Numbered from the stretch's first letter, positions 37,261-49,340 are shown. The stretch: DNA of 64,000 bases from Hemileia vastatrix (GCA_030280995.1 JASXTE010000002.1:2344001-2408000), one strand, 5' to 3'. Translations and numbers: made by a program. The notes: a model not told the origin generated them from the sequence alone.

Positions 37261-38160
37261 CTCTTTAATTTTTATTTTCTCTTCCCTTTTTTCCTTTCTT
37301 TCTCTTTTCTTTTCTTTTCTTAAAATTCTAAAACTTCTTCTCTTCTAACAATCCTTACTCTGTTTTCTCTTTTCATCTTTCTTCTTTTCAAAAGCTTTTT
37401 TCAACCTTTTTTAAAAATGAATAAATAAACTAAATAAATAAAATAAAATTAAATTAAATTAAATTAAATTAAATTAAATTAAAAAAGTTAAAATTAAAAA
37501 AATAAAATAAAATAAAATAATAAAAATAAAGTCTTAAAATTCATTAAAATAAAATCTAAAAAAATCAGTAATTCATTTAATTTTCTTTCTTTTCTCCTTT
37601 CAAACTTTTCTTCTTTCCCTTATTTCTTTTTCTTTGAAGTATCAAAATTTTTCACGAACTCATTACGATTATCTTTCTCAAACTTCACTTCATCCTTTAA
37701 ATCTCTCTTTAATAATTCTTCAAACAAATTACTTCTTTCTTTCAAATTCTTTTTTCAAAACTATTTTTTTCTTTCTTTTCAAATAACCAAAATTCCTCAA
37801 AACTTCAATAAATAATCTTTCACAAATAACAAATTTTTCTCTCATTAATTCTCATTTCAAAACAAAATTGCTTCAATCAACTATTTTTTTTTCTTACTTA
37901 AATTTTTTTCCTTTTAAAACTTAAACTAAAATTTTCTCAGTTAAATGTTTTTTCTTTTCTTCTTTCATTCAAATATTCTTCTTTGAAAATTTAAAAACAA
38001 AAATTTTTATTCAAATATATTTTTTTCTTTTCTTTATCTTTTTGAAAATCTTATAAAATATATATTAAAATTTCAATTAAAAAAACAAAATAAAATAAAT
38101 AATAAAATACACAAATTGCTTTCTACTTTTTTTCCTTCCATTCTTTGTTCTTTTTCCATT
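37261..38160. repeat. pyrimidine-biased low-complexity tract (right element D)
   Basis: T/C-rich runs and an AAATT microsatellite at about 37443-37485. It is the counterpart of 30038-30900. No coding signal. Confidence 0.7.
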
Positions 38161-39773
38161 TCAAATTTTCTCCTGTATTTTCTCCCAAACCAATCTATTC
38201 ATTTTTTCCTATACCACCCTTATTTCCTTCCTGCATTTTTCAAATACATCTTCCTCTCCTGCCTGTTCCACTTTTCCGATCTCCTGTAATTCTTCTGCCA
38301 CATCAATGGAGGCGCCATCGACAATCTTGTCAATCTCATCACTCAAATTTTCAATGAATTGAGCTCGTTGACCCTGCATAGGTTTCTTTGACCATACCTG
38401 GTCAAGGGTTTCCTCGTTATACTCCCTTGAATCAACCACTGTGGTCTTCCAACATTGGCAGGCGCCTTTGTTGTGTGATTTGGCGCTGTTTGTGCATGTC
38501 TTAATTGACATCTGTTAAGGAATTTGGTTTTTTTCTGGTTTTATTTAGTGGATATTGGGTCTGCGGGTATGTGAATACTATCATTGGATAGCCCCGGTTT
38601 TTCTCTATATTTTATGTCATGTAGACATTTTTCATATTCTAAGTTTTAAGGGGTCATTTCCTCATTTTTCATTTATAAAAGATAGCTGTTTAATTTTGAT
38701 TTTTTGTGTTTTACGGGCTAACCTTAAGTCTTAGGGTTAAGTGCTTAGTACCATTGGATAGGGATAATTTTTCTCTATATTTCATGTCCCAATGTTGTTA
38801 TAGTGAAATTCTGTGTTTTAAAGGTTTTAGTAGTTGTAGCTAATTTTTCTAAGTAGATTAGTTATTTTTATTGGTTTTCTGGCTTCAGAAAGGCTGAATC
38901 GCTTCAGGCAGCACCTCTGACGTCAGAGGGCCCGCCCGCCTCTGTTTTAGAAGGTTGGGGAGCGCTTCTGGATGAAACAGGAACCAACTTACTTAAGCAA
39001 GCAAATCTCACTCTATTTTTCTAAAGGGAAAGGGGATTTTTTCTCTGGTTTTTCTCAAACTCCCTTGGTCAAGGCCTATAGCTAGTACTGTAGGATTTTC
39101 TACACCGCCAGTTGACTTGCCTCAATTAGCAGCGATGGCGCAGCTTTTGCGATGATGTATAAATTCTAAAAACATACAGCCATCAGTAACAGAATTTTGA
39201 AACAAGAAAAGGTAGACTTACTTCAAAAACTGAATCAAGCTCTAAGAAAAGCCTTGGGCTGACCTCTACTGTCACTTCCTTCTCCTTTTCATCATCTATG
39301 ATGATCATCCGCCGATTCTTCGGAGTCCAGTTCAAGATGGGAACTTCATCCTCATCTTCTTCAACCAGTTCATCCACCTCCTCTTCCACCCCTTTTTTTT
39401 TATCTGTGACCTGGGTTACCCAAGTCTCCACGGTATTCTAAACCTCATCCACAACTTCTTCTACAGAACAATCATCCCCAACCTACACATCCCAAATGTC
39501 TTCAACCACCTCTTTGGTCTTCGGGATTACGCAGTACTTAGTCTTGGTAAATCTTTGCTGGATGTCCTCATTTTTTGAGAGAGCATCACAGGTCACCCGT
39601 CTCCAGAAGCAAAACTCGCATTTCTGGCGAGGACCTTGTGTGGCTGTGCTTTCTACAAAAAAATACTCCATTGATTTTCAGGCTGTGCATGCTTGGGAAT
39701 ATTGTCCTGTAACCATTCCACCATCTGCTTTAGGGTGTGGAGGCATGGGAGTTGGGGTAGGGCAGTTTGACAT
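38161..39773 (-). pseudogene. gene X (right copy): Zn2Cys6-like protein, antisense to pol
   Basis: Start codon at 39773-39771 (MSNCPTPTPMPPHP). Cysteine region: C1 present, C2 changed to TGA, C3 to Phe, C4-C6 present in KCEFCFWRRVTCD. Then LSKNEDIQQRF, a long acidic stretch (EEEVDELVEEDEDEVPI, about 39370-39330) and a tail interrupted by an extra segment (38440-39104). The C-terminal helix part is 38439-38161 (DQVWSKKPMQG, IDKIVDGASID, EKCRKEIRVV), with an early TAG at 38209-38211. Tail-to-tail with pol. Both copies keep the same start, layout and TATA box, so the frame was once under some constraint, or the copies share recent ancestry; I cannot separate these. Confidence 0.6.
38440..39104. 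repeat. 665 bp insertion-like segment in right gene X
   Basis: Absent from the left gene X. Has TGTGG...TCTACA ends, an internal TATAAAAG and a CpG-containing GACGTCAGAGGGCCCGC patch, so it may be a solo LTR of another family, but no clear target duplication (ACCAC versus CCGCC). Confidence 0.4.
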
Positions 39774-39875
39774 AATACAATAAAAAATAATAATTAATAA
39801 AAGAAGGAGTCAGAGAAAGTAGTGTGGGAAGAATGTGTCTCACACTCAACAGAGCTCGCATTTTATACCTGGGCA

Positions 39876-40686
39876 TGTGTCACACGCCACGTGACACTCA
39901 AGGCAAAAGCAACTCATTAAATCAATAATACAGAGGTCTAAATCCATACTCAATGAGCAGAAAGCAATTCTACATAGAAACTGAAACTTTTCTTTGTGTA
40001 CTCACTATTCAACCGTGCTAGTCTAAACTTTAAATCTAAATTAGTCAATCTCTCAATAGTGTGTTTTAGTCTTTTCCTCAATAAGCGACACACAGCGCAA
40101 TAGTCAATGTAATAGTCTTCTAAAAGGTTTATTAAGTATCTGTGGGTTATTGACAGGGGTAGTGAGCATGGACGGGATGGTTAGTGGAGGATTAAAGGGT
40201 TAACAGATGTTAGTGAGGAGAGTCCAGGTGTAATGGGTGTATTTTGAAGGTCTGTGGTGTGCAGAATGATGGATGGGTATGAGGTCAATGCAAGTAGGAG
40301 TAATGGATATAAAAGGGGTTGGATTGTGGTTCGATATTTCTTTAGAATTAAATTATAAAACTTATATATATTTAATAGTGGTAAAACTTCTGGTTAAATC
40401 ATTATTATTGTACATTTCCTTATTTTTCTCAGTAATCATTTCTAAAACTTAAATCTTTGATTATTGAGTTTCCAACCCTTTGTTAGATCTTAAAAATATT
40501 AATATTACTCTTAAATTATATTAGAATTTTTCTTGAACATATCTTCAAGCAGTAGCTCTTCCTTTGAGTCATCTTCGAATCCTTTCCGAAAACATTTCCT
40601 CTGTGTTTCAAAGAAGTTTCTAAACTCCTACCTCCATGTCACTTCCAGGAACACCCTCAACCTTTTGCGTAGGTTGTCCGGTGACA
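39876..40686 (+). repeat. 3' LTR of right element D (811 bp)
   Basis: TGTGTCACACG... to ...CCGGTGACA. Contains GGATATAAAAGGGG near 40309, a probable promoter for the element. The same family is at 26949-27759 (reverse) and, partly, 34459-34662. Confidence 0.88.
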
Positions 40687-42660
40687 TTAGGCTTTTTAAG
40701 AAATTATATATATATATATATATTATTTATCAAAAATTGAAATTAAAAAAAAAAAATATTTTTTTTTACCTTTAATTATTTAAATATAGAGTATTTTCAG
40801 AATTCATTGTGGTTACTTGTGAAGGTTAGAAGATTTGAAGTTGGATTTATGAGTTTTTAGAAGGCAAATATTGTAAAATTCTTTCATAAATATTTATTTC
40901 ATAGTTTCAAATGTTGAAATCTACAAACTAATGGGATGTAAAGTTATATTGAGATTTAAAATCTGTTTTCTACTCAAGTAAAATAAAATAAAATGATGAT
41001 ATCAAAATTGAAATTAAGTTTAAAATTTTGATATGCTCTATCTTCAATTTTATTGATAGTGCATTAAAAATATAATAATATTTTTTTCCTACATCACTTT
41101 TTACATAAAAGATAGTTTAATCATTTTATGCATTAAAGATTGCTTATATAAAATTAAAATCAATGTCAACTGTTAATGACTATTAATCTATATAATAAAT
41201 TTATTTAGAAGAACAAATAACAACAGTATATCCTAACTTTGAAATTATTTAATTTAAAATAGTATACAGGTTGATAATGAAGGGCGATTTCATTTTTGAA
41301 TATGAATTATAGAAGTCTTATTTTGCCAATTTTAATTCTTATTGAGCTCAAATGTATCCACTACAACTTATGTAAGAATAATAAGTATTTTTATTTAAAT
41401 TTACATGAGAAATTATGCCTATTATTCAAAATCAAACTTGCTCTAATGGTGTTTTTCAATAATTATTTCTATTCATATCAATAAGAAACATTTCAATTTG
41501 CTGATGTTTTAGTTTTTGAAATCCCAAAGGTTTATATCTCAGGTGTAATATTCACAAAATTATTAAAAATATAATTTTTGAAATACATGATAAGCTTGAA
41601 AGTGAGGGGGCATTAAATTTTTAATAATAAATTCTACATTCAGGATGGATAGTATTTTTCTTATTTTCACAAATGAACAACTTTTTTTTGCAATAAATCC
41701 AGAAAATAAATCTTGTTGTAAGCATACTATATTAGATTTATTTTGATTTTACATACTATATTATCAAGATTTTGTTTAATATTTCCAGTGAAAGTTAATG
41801 TTAATGTGAATTTTAAGTAAGCTTGAAGAAATTTAATAAATAGGCATATTGGATATGTAAAATAATATTTTGCTCCAATCTTGAATAAACCTGGGCTAAA
41901 AAATATCTTGAATAAGGTTTTTGTGGGTCAATTTGGATTTTAGTAGAATTAAGTGAGTTTTAATAAAGGACAGATAAAAGGCTAACTTCATTACTAGTGA
42001 CTTTTATCTCAAATTAGTTATAAAATATGTATCATTCTGGAATCAAGCTTCAATAAAGTTGACTTCAAACAGAGATAATTTCCAGCTGCACAACACCATA
42101 TTTACAAAGGTGTACAATACCTCAAATATTTCTCATAATATAGCAAGGCAAGGAATCTAAAAAATTCACATTTGAAACAAGGATTTATATTTTGATTTGA
42201 AATTGAGAAATTGATTATTTTCCAATTTAAATATATATTAGTTATTTTACCAAACGTTTTCAGTAATCAGATTGAATTTTGATGGTATTTTATTGTAGAT
42301 TAATCATGTTGAGGTGCCATTTACTCAAAGTTACTGGTTTCAGTTCTGATATTCCATGTCAAATTCATTACAAATCTTTTTGAAATTGAATATTTGACAT
42401 ATTGGATATGCAAAAGCATATGTTAGATCAAAGTGAGCTCAAAGGGAGTTCAATTCATGATCAAATTAGGATTTTTCAATATCAAACATTGATCAATGTA
42501 GGTTCATCTTGGGCTCAATTTGGGACAAATCTCTTACTAAATGTAAGGACAAACAATTTCCTACATGGTGATGATGTGTGCATAATTCAGGCATAGATTT
42601 ATGGCTAAACAGAGTTTAAGCAAGGGGTATCACTTGCAATACCCCCCTAAATTTTCTGTG
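40687..42660 (+). repeat. AT-rich repeat E, copy 2 (partial)
   Basis: Its first 110 bases match 7084-7194; from about 41395 to 42650 it matches the reverse complement of 52917-51657. It ends at a degenerate palindrome (42624-42647, GGGGTAT...ATACCCC). No credible coding frame. Confidence 0.75.
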
Positions 42661-42689
42661 GCGAATGTTTGTAATCAAAAGTCTGATTT

Positions 42690-43445
42690 GAATAATAACT
42701 TTTCTACTTAAAAACTACTTTTCTACTCCTATTATATAGCCTTTCCTTCTTATATTTTTTAGTGCTCCAGACACAGTTCCCTAGTAGTTCTCCAGGGCTG
42801 TCTCTAGTGCCACATTAGTAAACTAAATACAATGCTTGTAAAAACTATGGCACCTAAACATACCCTATTCTTAATAATAATTGTATTAACTTTTTTTACT
42901 CACATTCCACATGTGCACTTATGACTGTACCTTTGCATTGTTTCAGTGCTACTTCCCATGTTGACACCTTTTAGAGCTGATCCTTGTCTCTTCAACTCAT
43001 GGGTAGTTCTGTGATCAAGTCCTTATTCATCTTGCTTCATTACTAAGTCCATAGTTCTGACAATTCACTTAACTAGCTAGCCTCTGCAACTTACATTGCC
43101 TGTTTCAGTAAGTTATCACACTAGCCGCTGTGCATTATACTATGTACTTGAGGACTTCCTTAATGCATAACACACAATTATTGGAAAATACAAATCCATA
43201 ATGTTCAGCACTTGCACTCCTTAGTTGATAACACACAATTCCCTTTGTGCAGCACATCTTGCTTCAAAATCCAAGCGCACAGACCCTAAATTCTCTTCCG
43301 CACTTCTCTCCCTTTTTTTCATTAAAAAACGCAATTCCATATTTATAATAGTGATCTCTACTACGCTATGCTTCCCCTTTGGTTTTCCTGAGCTACATAA
43401 GCTGATTGGTCCAAAAGATATGTTACCTGCAATGGGCGTACCACA
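42690..43445. repeat. LTR family B, truncated copy
   Basis: Matches the second half of 28459-29673 and ends GTACCACA at 43445. The other half is missing; repeat E adjoins it. The 50 bases between this and the next LTR B (43446-43495) hold nothing I recognise. Confidence 0.7.
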
Positions 43446-44037
43446 AAAATTGAGAATTTTGGGAAATATTCATAGTTAGCATAGAATGGTGATGTTGTAG
43501 AGAGTTCTAAAATACTAAGCAGTAGACACAATGAGAGATGGCTTGTTTCTTCTTTTCAATTTCTAAAAAGAAGTGCCTTCCACTCTTATTTTAAAAGACA
43601 GCGCAATAATGTGTAACACTAATATTTGATTAGAAAGTATATAAGTTAAGAGATGAGTTTAAAAGATCAGGAAAAACAAGTATTACTATCTGGATATTTC
43701 TATTCTTAACAAGATCTAATATCCATAGCTACTCCCTCTTGAAGCACTCTCTTTGAATATGCCTTATTATAGCAATAAAAAAACTCTAATAATAGACAAT
43801 CCTACTGAATCTAGATATTCTTTCTATGTTGCGTTCTTTTACTATAATATATGAAATCCACACACTCAGATGCACAAATGACAAAAGACTCAGATATATT
43901 TTTAACATATTCTCAAACAATTGATTGCAGAAAATCTAATTTCTTATACTTGACTCTACAATTATTAGCTACTCGTATACTAACTAATTATTTGTCAATT
44001 GTTATTTTTACTTTCTTAATAGATGCAAAACCCTATC

Positions 44038-45192
44038 TTTCAGCCTATATAACCCTAGAACTGAGTATTACTTATAATTAAAATAAGATAACCTTAATTA
44101 CATTAATCTTATATCCTAAAAATAAGGTTAAAACAGTAATATATATGATTATATTACATATATATATAATTATTACTCTATTATATAAATTATAGTAGTT
44201 TAAATAGCTTATCCATAGCCTAATAATACTTTTTAAGGTTTTAATGGAGTCTTAATATACTCATCTTAAGTAATCTTAAGTAATTATTGACATAAATAAG
44301 CTTATATGTATACATAAATCTCATATTCAGTGAAACATGCAGTATATTATGTATATTTAGGTATATAAGTGGGTTTTAGCCTCTTAATAGCCTATAAGCT
44401 TTGTTTTTCTGCTTATTTTAGGTCATATGGACGTATCCAGTGGACTCACAACGCCTACAGAAGCATATACATCTATTTCAGGCGCATAAACTCAGTTTGG
44501 ACAACATAATCTGCTTCCTTGGATGAATATTCACAGATTTATGGTTTGGGAGGTCATCTCTGGGTTAATACAGATGGTTGAGGATGTTATTGGGGGGTTC
44601 AACATTCTGTTTGTTTCTTTATATTCTTTAGGTTTCATTATATCCTCTTTGGATGAGTTATTTTACCTGTTTCTTTATGGTATCTGCATTTATCTGGATT
44701 TTCTATTTATGATATGGGTCTGTGTTATTATTAATTGTGATTGAGGGTCCTTACTGGAGGTCTGGGTGTTGAATCTGCTTGAAGTGGACACCATGGGGAG
44801 GTGATGGGCCCGCACAGTGCTGTAATTTCTGGGGATAGCAGTGACATCATCTGGATTGAAGGTCTGTGCACTCCAGTCGATTTTGGAATAAGTAAGGGAG
44901 GATTTTGACGGTTATTAGACATCACTTACTTACTACAATTCAAATAAACATTATAACACAATTATTATCATTTAGAGACATATCATAAAGCATTTGTAAA
45001 TTGATATGATCTTTATATAAGCTTTAACTATATTATATTCATCTATTTTCCACCACTAGCATGCATTTAAATCCAAGTACTGTGAATTTTATTTGATTAC
45101 AACTATTTTATTAGTCTTCCCCTGAGGTTAAAAAAAATAAATCATTTATTAATAAGTAGTAGGACCATTAATAAATACTAGATACACTGACA
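44038..45192 (+). repeat. solo LTR family A inserted in LTR B
   Basis: TTTCAGCC... to ...CACTGACA, 1155 bp, flanked by perfect 5 bp duplications CTATC (44033-44037 and 45193-45197). Same family as the LTRs of element 2, so it is the remnant of an element lost by LTR-LTR recombination. Confidence 0.9.
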
Positions 45193-45728
45193 CTATCCCT
45201 ATCAAATAGTCCTTCTTTTTATATTTTTCCAGCGCTCAAGACACAGTTCCCTAATTGATCTGCAGCGCTGACTCCTATGCTTACTAACACTAGTATTAAC
45301 TTGTTTTACTCATTCTCCACATGCGCGCTCCATAATGTACCTTTGTTTTTTTCAGTGCTACTTTAAAGTTTTGACTCCTTCTAACGCTGATCCTAGTCTC
45401 CTTGAATCTTGGGTAGCTTTGTGATTGATTTCCTGCTCTCCTTTCTTCATTACTAAGTCCATAGTTCTGACAACTAACTTAACTAGTTAAACTCTTACAT
45501 TACCCGTTTTAGTAAGTTACCACACTAATTGCGGTGCAGTATACTATGCATTTGAGTCCTTCCTTAATATGTAACACACAATTATTGGAAAATCCAAATT
45601 GATATTGTTCAGCACTTGCAATCCTAAATTGATAACACACAATTTCCCATTGCGCAGTGCATCCTACTGCAAAATTTGAGTGCACAGACCCTGAATCCTC
45701 TTCTGCGCTTCTATCACTACGCAATATA

Positions 45729-45962
45729 GGGGGTGGACTTGCTAGCAAGTCCTCAACCTGAACTCAGATGGAACTCAGATGGAACTCAGACTGAACTCAT
45801 ACTGAACCCATACTGAACTCTACTTGAACACCCACCTAAAACTGTTCTTCTGAGTGGTGTTCATTCCTGATTGTATGGCTCCTTTATCAATAGCTCAATG
45901 TGTGTTCAATCTATGGTGAGTTTGGGTCCAAGGTTGCGGACTTGCTAGCAAGTCCGCCCCCC
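45729..45962. mobile_element. 234 bp foldback/MITE-like element
   Basis: Starts GGGGGT and ends GCCCCCC; each end carries the palindrome GGACTTGCTAGCAAGTCC (45735-45752 and 45938-45955). The inside has repeated GGAACTCAGA/GAACTCATACTGAAC blocks. Flanks are AATATA and ATATTG, allowing a TA or ATAT duplication. It interrupts LTR B, whose uninterrupted copy near 29510-29530 lacks it. Too short to encode a transposase, so non-autonomous if mobile. Confidence 0.7.
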
Positions 45963-46146
45963 ATATTGTGTGGTGTCTTTCTCTTTGTTCTTGAAACACA
46001 CAAATACGTATCATATTTTAGCACTACCTACTGCACTATGAATCCCTTTGTTCTTCCTTAACTACACGAGCTGATTGGTCCAAAATCATGCTACCTGAAA
46101 GGCATGTACCACATCCTCCCTCTACTTGCAACTGTCCCCAGGAGCC

Positions 46147-46154
46147 TATAAATA
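46147..46154 (+). promoter_or_regulatory. TATA box upstream of gene Y
   Basis: TATAAATA 33 bases after the LTR B border; same layout as gene X beside LTR D. Confidence 0.45.
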
Positions 46155-46249
46155 ACCTGCATCTCGCAGAGTTATCTTCCTCCATCTTCCATTTTTTTCC
46201 TTTACTTACTACAAATCCTCACATTTACTTTCTCAATTTTTTTTCCTTC

Positions 46250-47265
46250 ATTTAATACTAGAAACACTACCATTAACACCAAAATTACCCCCAACGTTGT
46301 GGAGGCAATCCGACAGTCTATGCCCACACAGCCCAATGCTGCTCCACCTACAACACCAGTAACATTACTGATGGGTGGGAAAAGATGCAACAGCTGAATT
46401 GATAATGGCATAACTCCCTGCCACTTTTCAAAAGCCTGCTTTGGCAATAATTTCTTTAGTTTAAATATTCTTCACTTCCCTTCCTTCCTTTCTTCCTCTC
46501 CTAGTCATGTGATTACTGTAAAAAACGCAAAAAGAAGTGTAGTTAAGACGGGCCGCCCACTGTTGCGCGCCTGGACCCCAACACTTCTAATACTAATATG
46601 ATGAGTCAGATGACCATCAAGCACCCTGCACCTACTTCTTTGACCCCACCTGACAACAAACAAGCCAAGGTTGGTTACCGCGCACCTACACCCAGTAGTG
46701 TTGCTTCTATCCCTAGATCTCTCTTTTCAGAGGAGAGTACAGCAAGTCTTCTTTTCCTTTTTCTCCCTCTTCTATCACTAACATTCTCTCTTTCCTGTTT
46801 TAGAATGCACCAAGAACACCTTACGCTGAAATGCCTCATCCTCCTAAAGTTCCTTTATTCCTTCCAGCCTTAGAAGAAGATCCTGTCTTGGATACCAAAC
46901 CTATTACGGAGTGTACTCCTTGTACGCCAACTCCCTACTGGAATGCCCTTCATCCAGTTTACAATGCCATCATCCTGGATGATTGGCCAACCAATATTCC
47001 TCCTAAAGTTGGTGAGGAAGATCCTACCATGGTTAAAAACTGGGAATTCACAGAGCAGATTGCTTGCGTACCATACAATGAAACCATGCATTGTATGAAC
47101 AATATGATAACTGCCGTCAATGAATTTCTTGAGGTGGTCCTGGTTTATACTCTCGCCAAGTATAATCAATTCAAACAGATAATAACCACCTTGCAACAAA
47201 ACATGCATGAGGCTGTTAATGACTGGGCCTTCTGCATCCCGATCTTTTATGACGCAGAGTACTAA
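46250..47265 (+). pseudogene. gene Y: spliced protein with Zn2Cys6-like cysteine pattern next to LTR B
   Basis: An upstream part (about 46260-46420) has KRCNS.IDNGITPC, with TGA where a second Cys is expected. After a probable intron ending CTCCTAG at about 46503, the next part begins CDYCKKRKKKC (C-x2-C-x6-C). The frame goes on past a TAA to 46745. A canonical 58 nt intron follows, 46746-46803, with branch site CTAAC and TTTTAG. The last part 46804-47265 (NAPRTPYAEMPHPPKV to FYDAEY) is open, with hydrophobic helices. An AATAAA lies at about 47326. Product unknown; the cysteine motif suggests a DNA-binding protein, by spacing only. The start codon could not be found. Confidence 0.5.
46746..46803 (+). 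other. spliceosomal intron in gene Y
   Basis: GTCTTC...CACTAAC...TTTTAG, 58 nt. Removing it joins two open frames in phase (A/AT makes Asn), strong support that gene Y was transcribed and spliced by Pol II machinery. Confidence 0.75.
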
Positions 47266-49340
47266 AAAACATCTTCCTTGTATATATTACTTATAAATTG
47301 TACATAGCCTGTAAAATTAAATATAAATAAAATACTTTCTTTGCTTATCTTGAGTTTCCTGTGAGAGCCCTACAACTGTGAGATGAGTTGCCAAAAAAAA
47401 TTCATCCTTCTTCCAAACTTGACAGCGCACCTTACTACTAAGTGCCTATGAAAGATGAAACAATAAACCCAAAATAAATTTGAGATCAGTGCTACTCCCT
47501 ATAGCAGCAAATACATCCCCTGCGTCATATATGCATGTGTTCTCTTGAAATCTTCAGATCTTTGCAATATATGACTTTCCCTTGACCACGATATGGTAAG
47601 GTAAACTCTTACAGTCGCCTTGCTGTAAGAAGAATCCGGAGGAGATATGTGGATTTAGCTGAAAACCCCGTCCTTCCAATAAAATAACAAAATGGGAATT
47701 CTAAATCACTAAGCTAACCAATCTACTTGGATCTGATTGATAAAAATAATGAAACTCTAAAATATTTAATGCTTATTGATATTTAAATAAAAGTGGCTGT
47801 TGAGAAAAGAAATACTGATAACAACAATTAAGGTGTACCAGTGAAAGATCTGAAAAGATTGACTTTTATGTTTTTATAATAATTTGAGTTTTTATGAGAC
47901 AGAAATAATCAAGTCCCAGTGATGAAGACCTTTCTAAAGATACCCTGTATGAAGTGTGATTTAAATTGTTGAGTAGTATTTCTAAAATGTTATATATAAA
48001 ATATAAAGTTATAAGGGTATTACAATTTATTTAATTTGTTGAGTAATAAAAAATGAGACCGTGGTAATTAAAGATTAAGCTGTATGATGTATCCCCCCTC
48101 TCAATTTCGAGTTTGAGAGGCGCTTAAGTATTCCTAGTCACGTGCCTAAGTTTTCCCTTCCAGAGCTCTCCCAGAGTCAATCCGGAGCCCGTACAGAGTC
48201 CGTCCGGACTCAATTAGAGCCTTTACAACTAAAATAAAAAGTCTAGAAAAATTACACATAATAGAGCCACTTCCCCTTTACATTCCAAACTAACTTTCGT
48301 AGTCTGCGCAGCTCTAATCACCCCGTGAAAATTCATCAAAGTTAAGTAATTTCTAAAAACGTAAATATTTCTATAAAACTTTAAAATTCATTTAAAAATA
48401 TAAGAAAAATAGTAAAAATTCTGGCAAAATTTCCCAAGGTTCTTGAGTGACTCGACATAATACTTATAAACTCTTCAGACCGTAAAAAAAAGTTTTCTCC
48501 GTAAAATAAATTGTTTTCGCGCAGGCATTCGCTCTTGACCAATTTCTTCATATTTAAAACTCAAATAAATTAAATAAAACCCTTTTATATATATAAACAA
48601 ATAATAACGCCAATCTTGCACGCCGTAATAACTCCATTTACGTACTTAGGTGCCATACTAAACTTTAAGCTACCACATCCTCCCTCCAATTGAGAATGTC
48701 CCCATTCGTAAAGCTTTGCATAAGTGATTGAGCAATTCCAAAAGAATTATCTTTTCTAATAAAATAATTTGATAAATTTACTTTAGCTGGTCTTCTTTTA
48801 ATTCTTTATAATAAAAATGTTGTTTCTTCTTCTCTGGCTTGATATAACATAAAATAAAATAAAATAAATGTTGTGATGATTCCACTACTGAGAGCAAGGT
48901 TTGAATCCCTTCAGACTCCCATATACCAGTCTTCCTTCTTGTCACAGCATTGAGAGAGTGGATCTTCCTATGAGCCGAATACTCCTGATTCCAACCTCAT
49001 AGGGCCCCCCACTGAGCCGAATTCTATGATTCCAATCTCGCCATAAGGTCCTCCAAGCTTCACACCAAAAATGGCCTAACACTGAGGCACTAAAAAAAAT
49101 TATTCCCTAAAATCCAACTACCATCCTAACTTCTGATTCCTTCATCACAATTTTCAAACTTTGCTATACAGCAAACCCATAAAATACTTTTGCCAGGCTT
49201 CCAATAATAATATTAACTTTAGACCATGTTATAGCACCACAAATTTCACCTAATTAACCATTATGCTTCCCTTAGCATCATCATCACCTAAAATTTTAAC
49301 CTCCTAAAGCTTATCAGCACCCAATTCCAGAAATAATTGA
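47266..49340. other. non-coding spacer with possible LTR head
   Basis: No supported gene. From about 47604 the sequence (CTTACAGTCGCCTTGCTGTAAGAAGAATC-like) resembles the head of the element 3 LTR at 24030, suggesting a diverged LTR of that family. 48100-48690 is of higher GC than its surround. 48640-49330 holds only short motif echoes (GAGCCGAATTC twice, near 48972 and 49014). Confidence 0.4.

Larger units (their letters stand above)
34459..40686 (+). mobile_element. Ty3/gypsy element D, right copy (5' part deleted)
   Basis: Forward element beginning with 204 bp of its 5' LTR (34459-34662) joined straight to RT, then RNase H, integrase, chromodomain, pyrimidine tract, antisense gene X and a complete 811 bp 3' LTR (39876-40686). 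The first 204 bases match the start of the 3' LTR in the same direction, confirming LTR identity and orientation. The rest of the LTR, gag, protease and first RT part are deleted at a junction with shared TCCTC. The flanks are different (protease of left D versus repeat E), with no target duplication. Confidence 0.82.
43496..46113 (-). repeat. LTR family B, copy carrying two later insertions
   Basis: Starts TGTAGAGAG and ends GTACCACA on the + strand. Subtracting solo LTR A with one target copy (1160 bp) and the foldback element (234 bp) leaves about 1.22 kb, in agreement with the uninterrupted 1215 bp copy at 28459. The orientation is inferred from gene Y next to it, by analogy with element D. 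Confidence 0.75.

Noticed and set aside
38440..39104. Intron of gene X
   Set aside because: It lacks GT-AG borders in the gene X direction and is far longer than the introns seen here.
40200..43500. Short open frames between 40533 and 43479
   Set aside because: They lie in LTR D, repeat E and LTR B, and have no conserved protein features.
46202..46447. Reverse-strand frame with a hydrophobic C-terminus over gene Y
   Set aside because: The + strand has the cysteine motif, TATA box and introns; this is its shadow.
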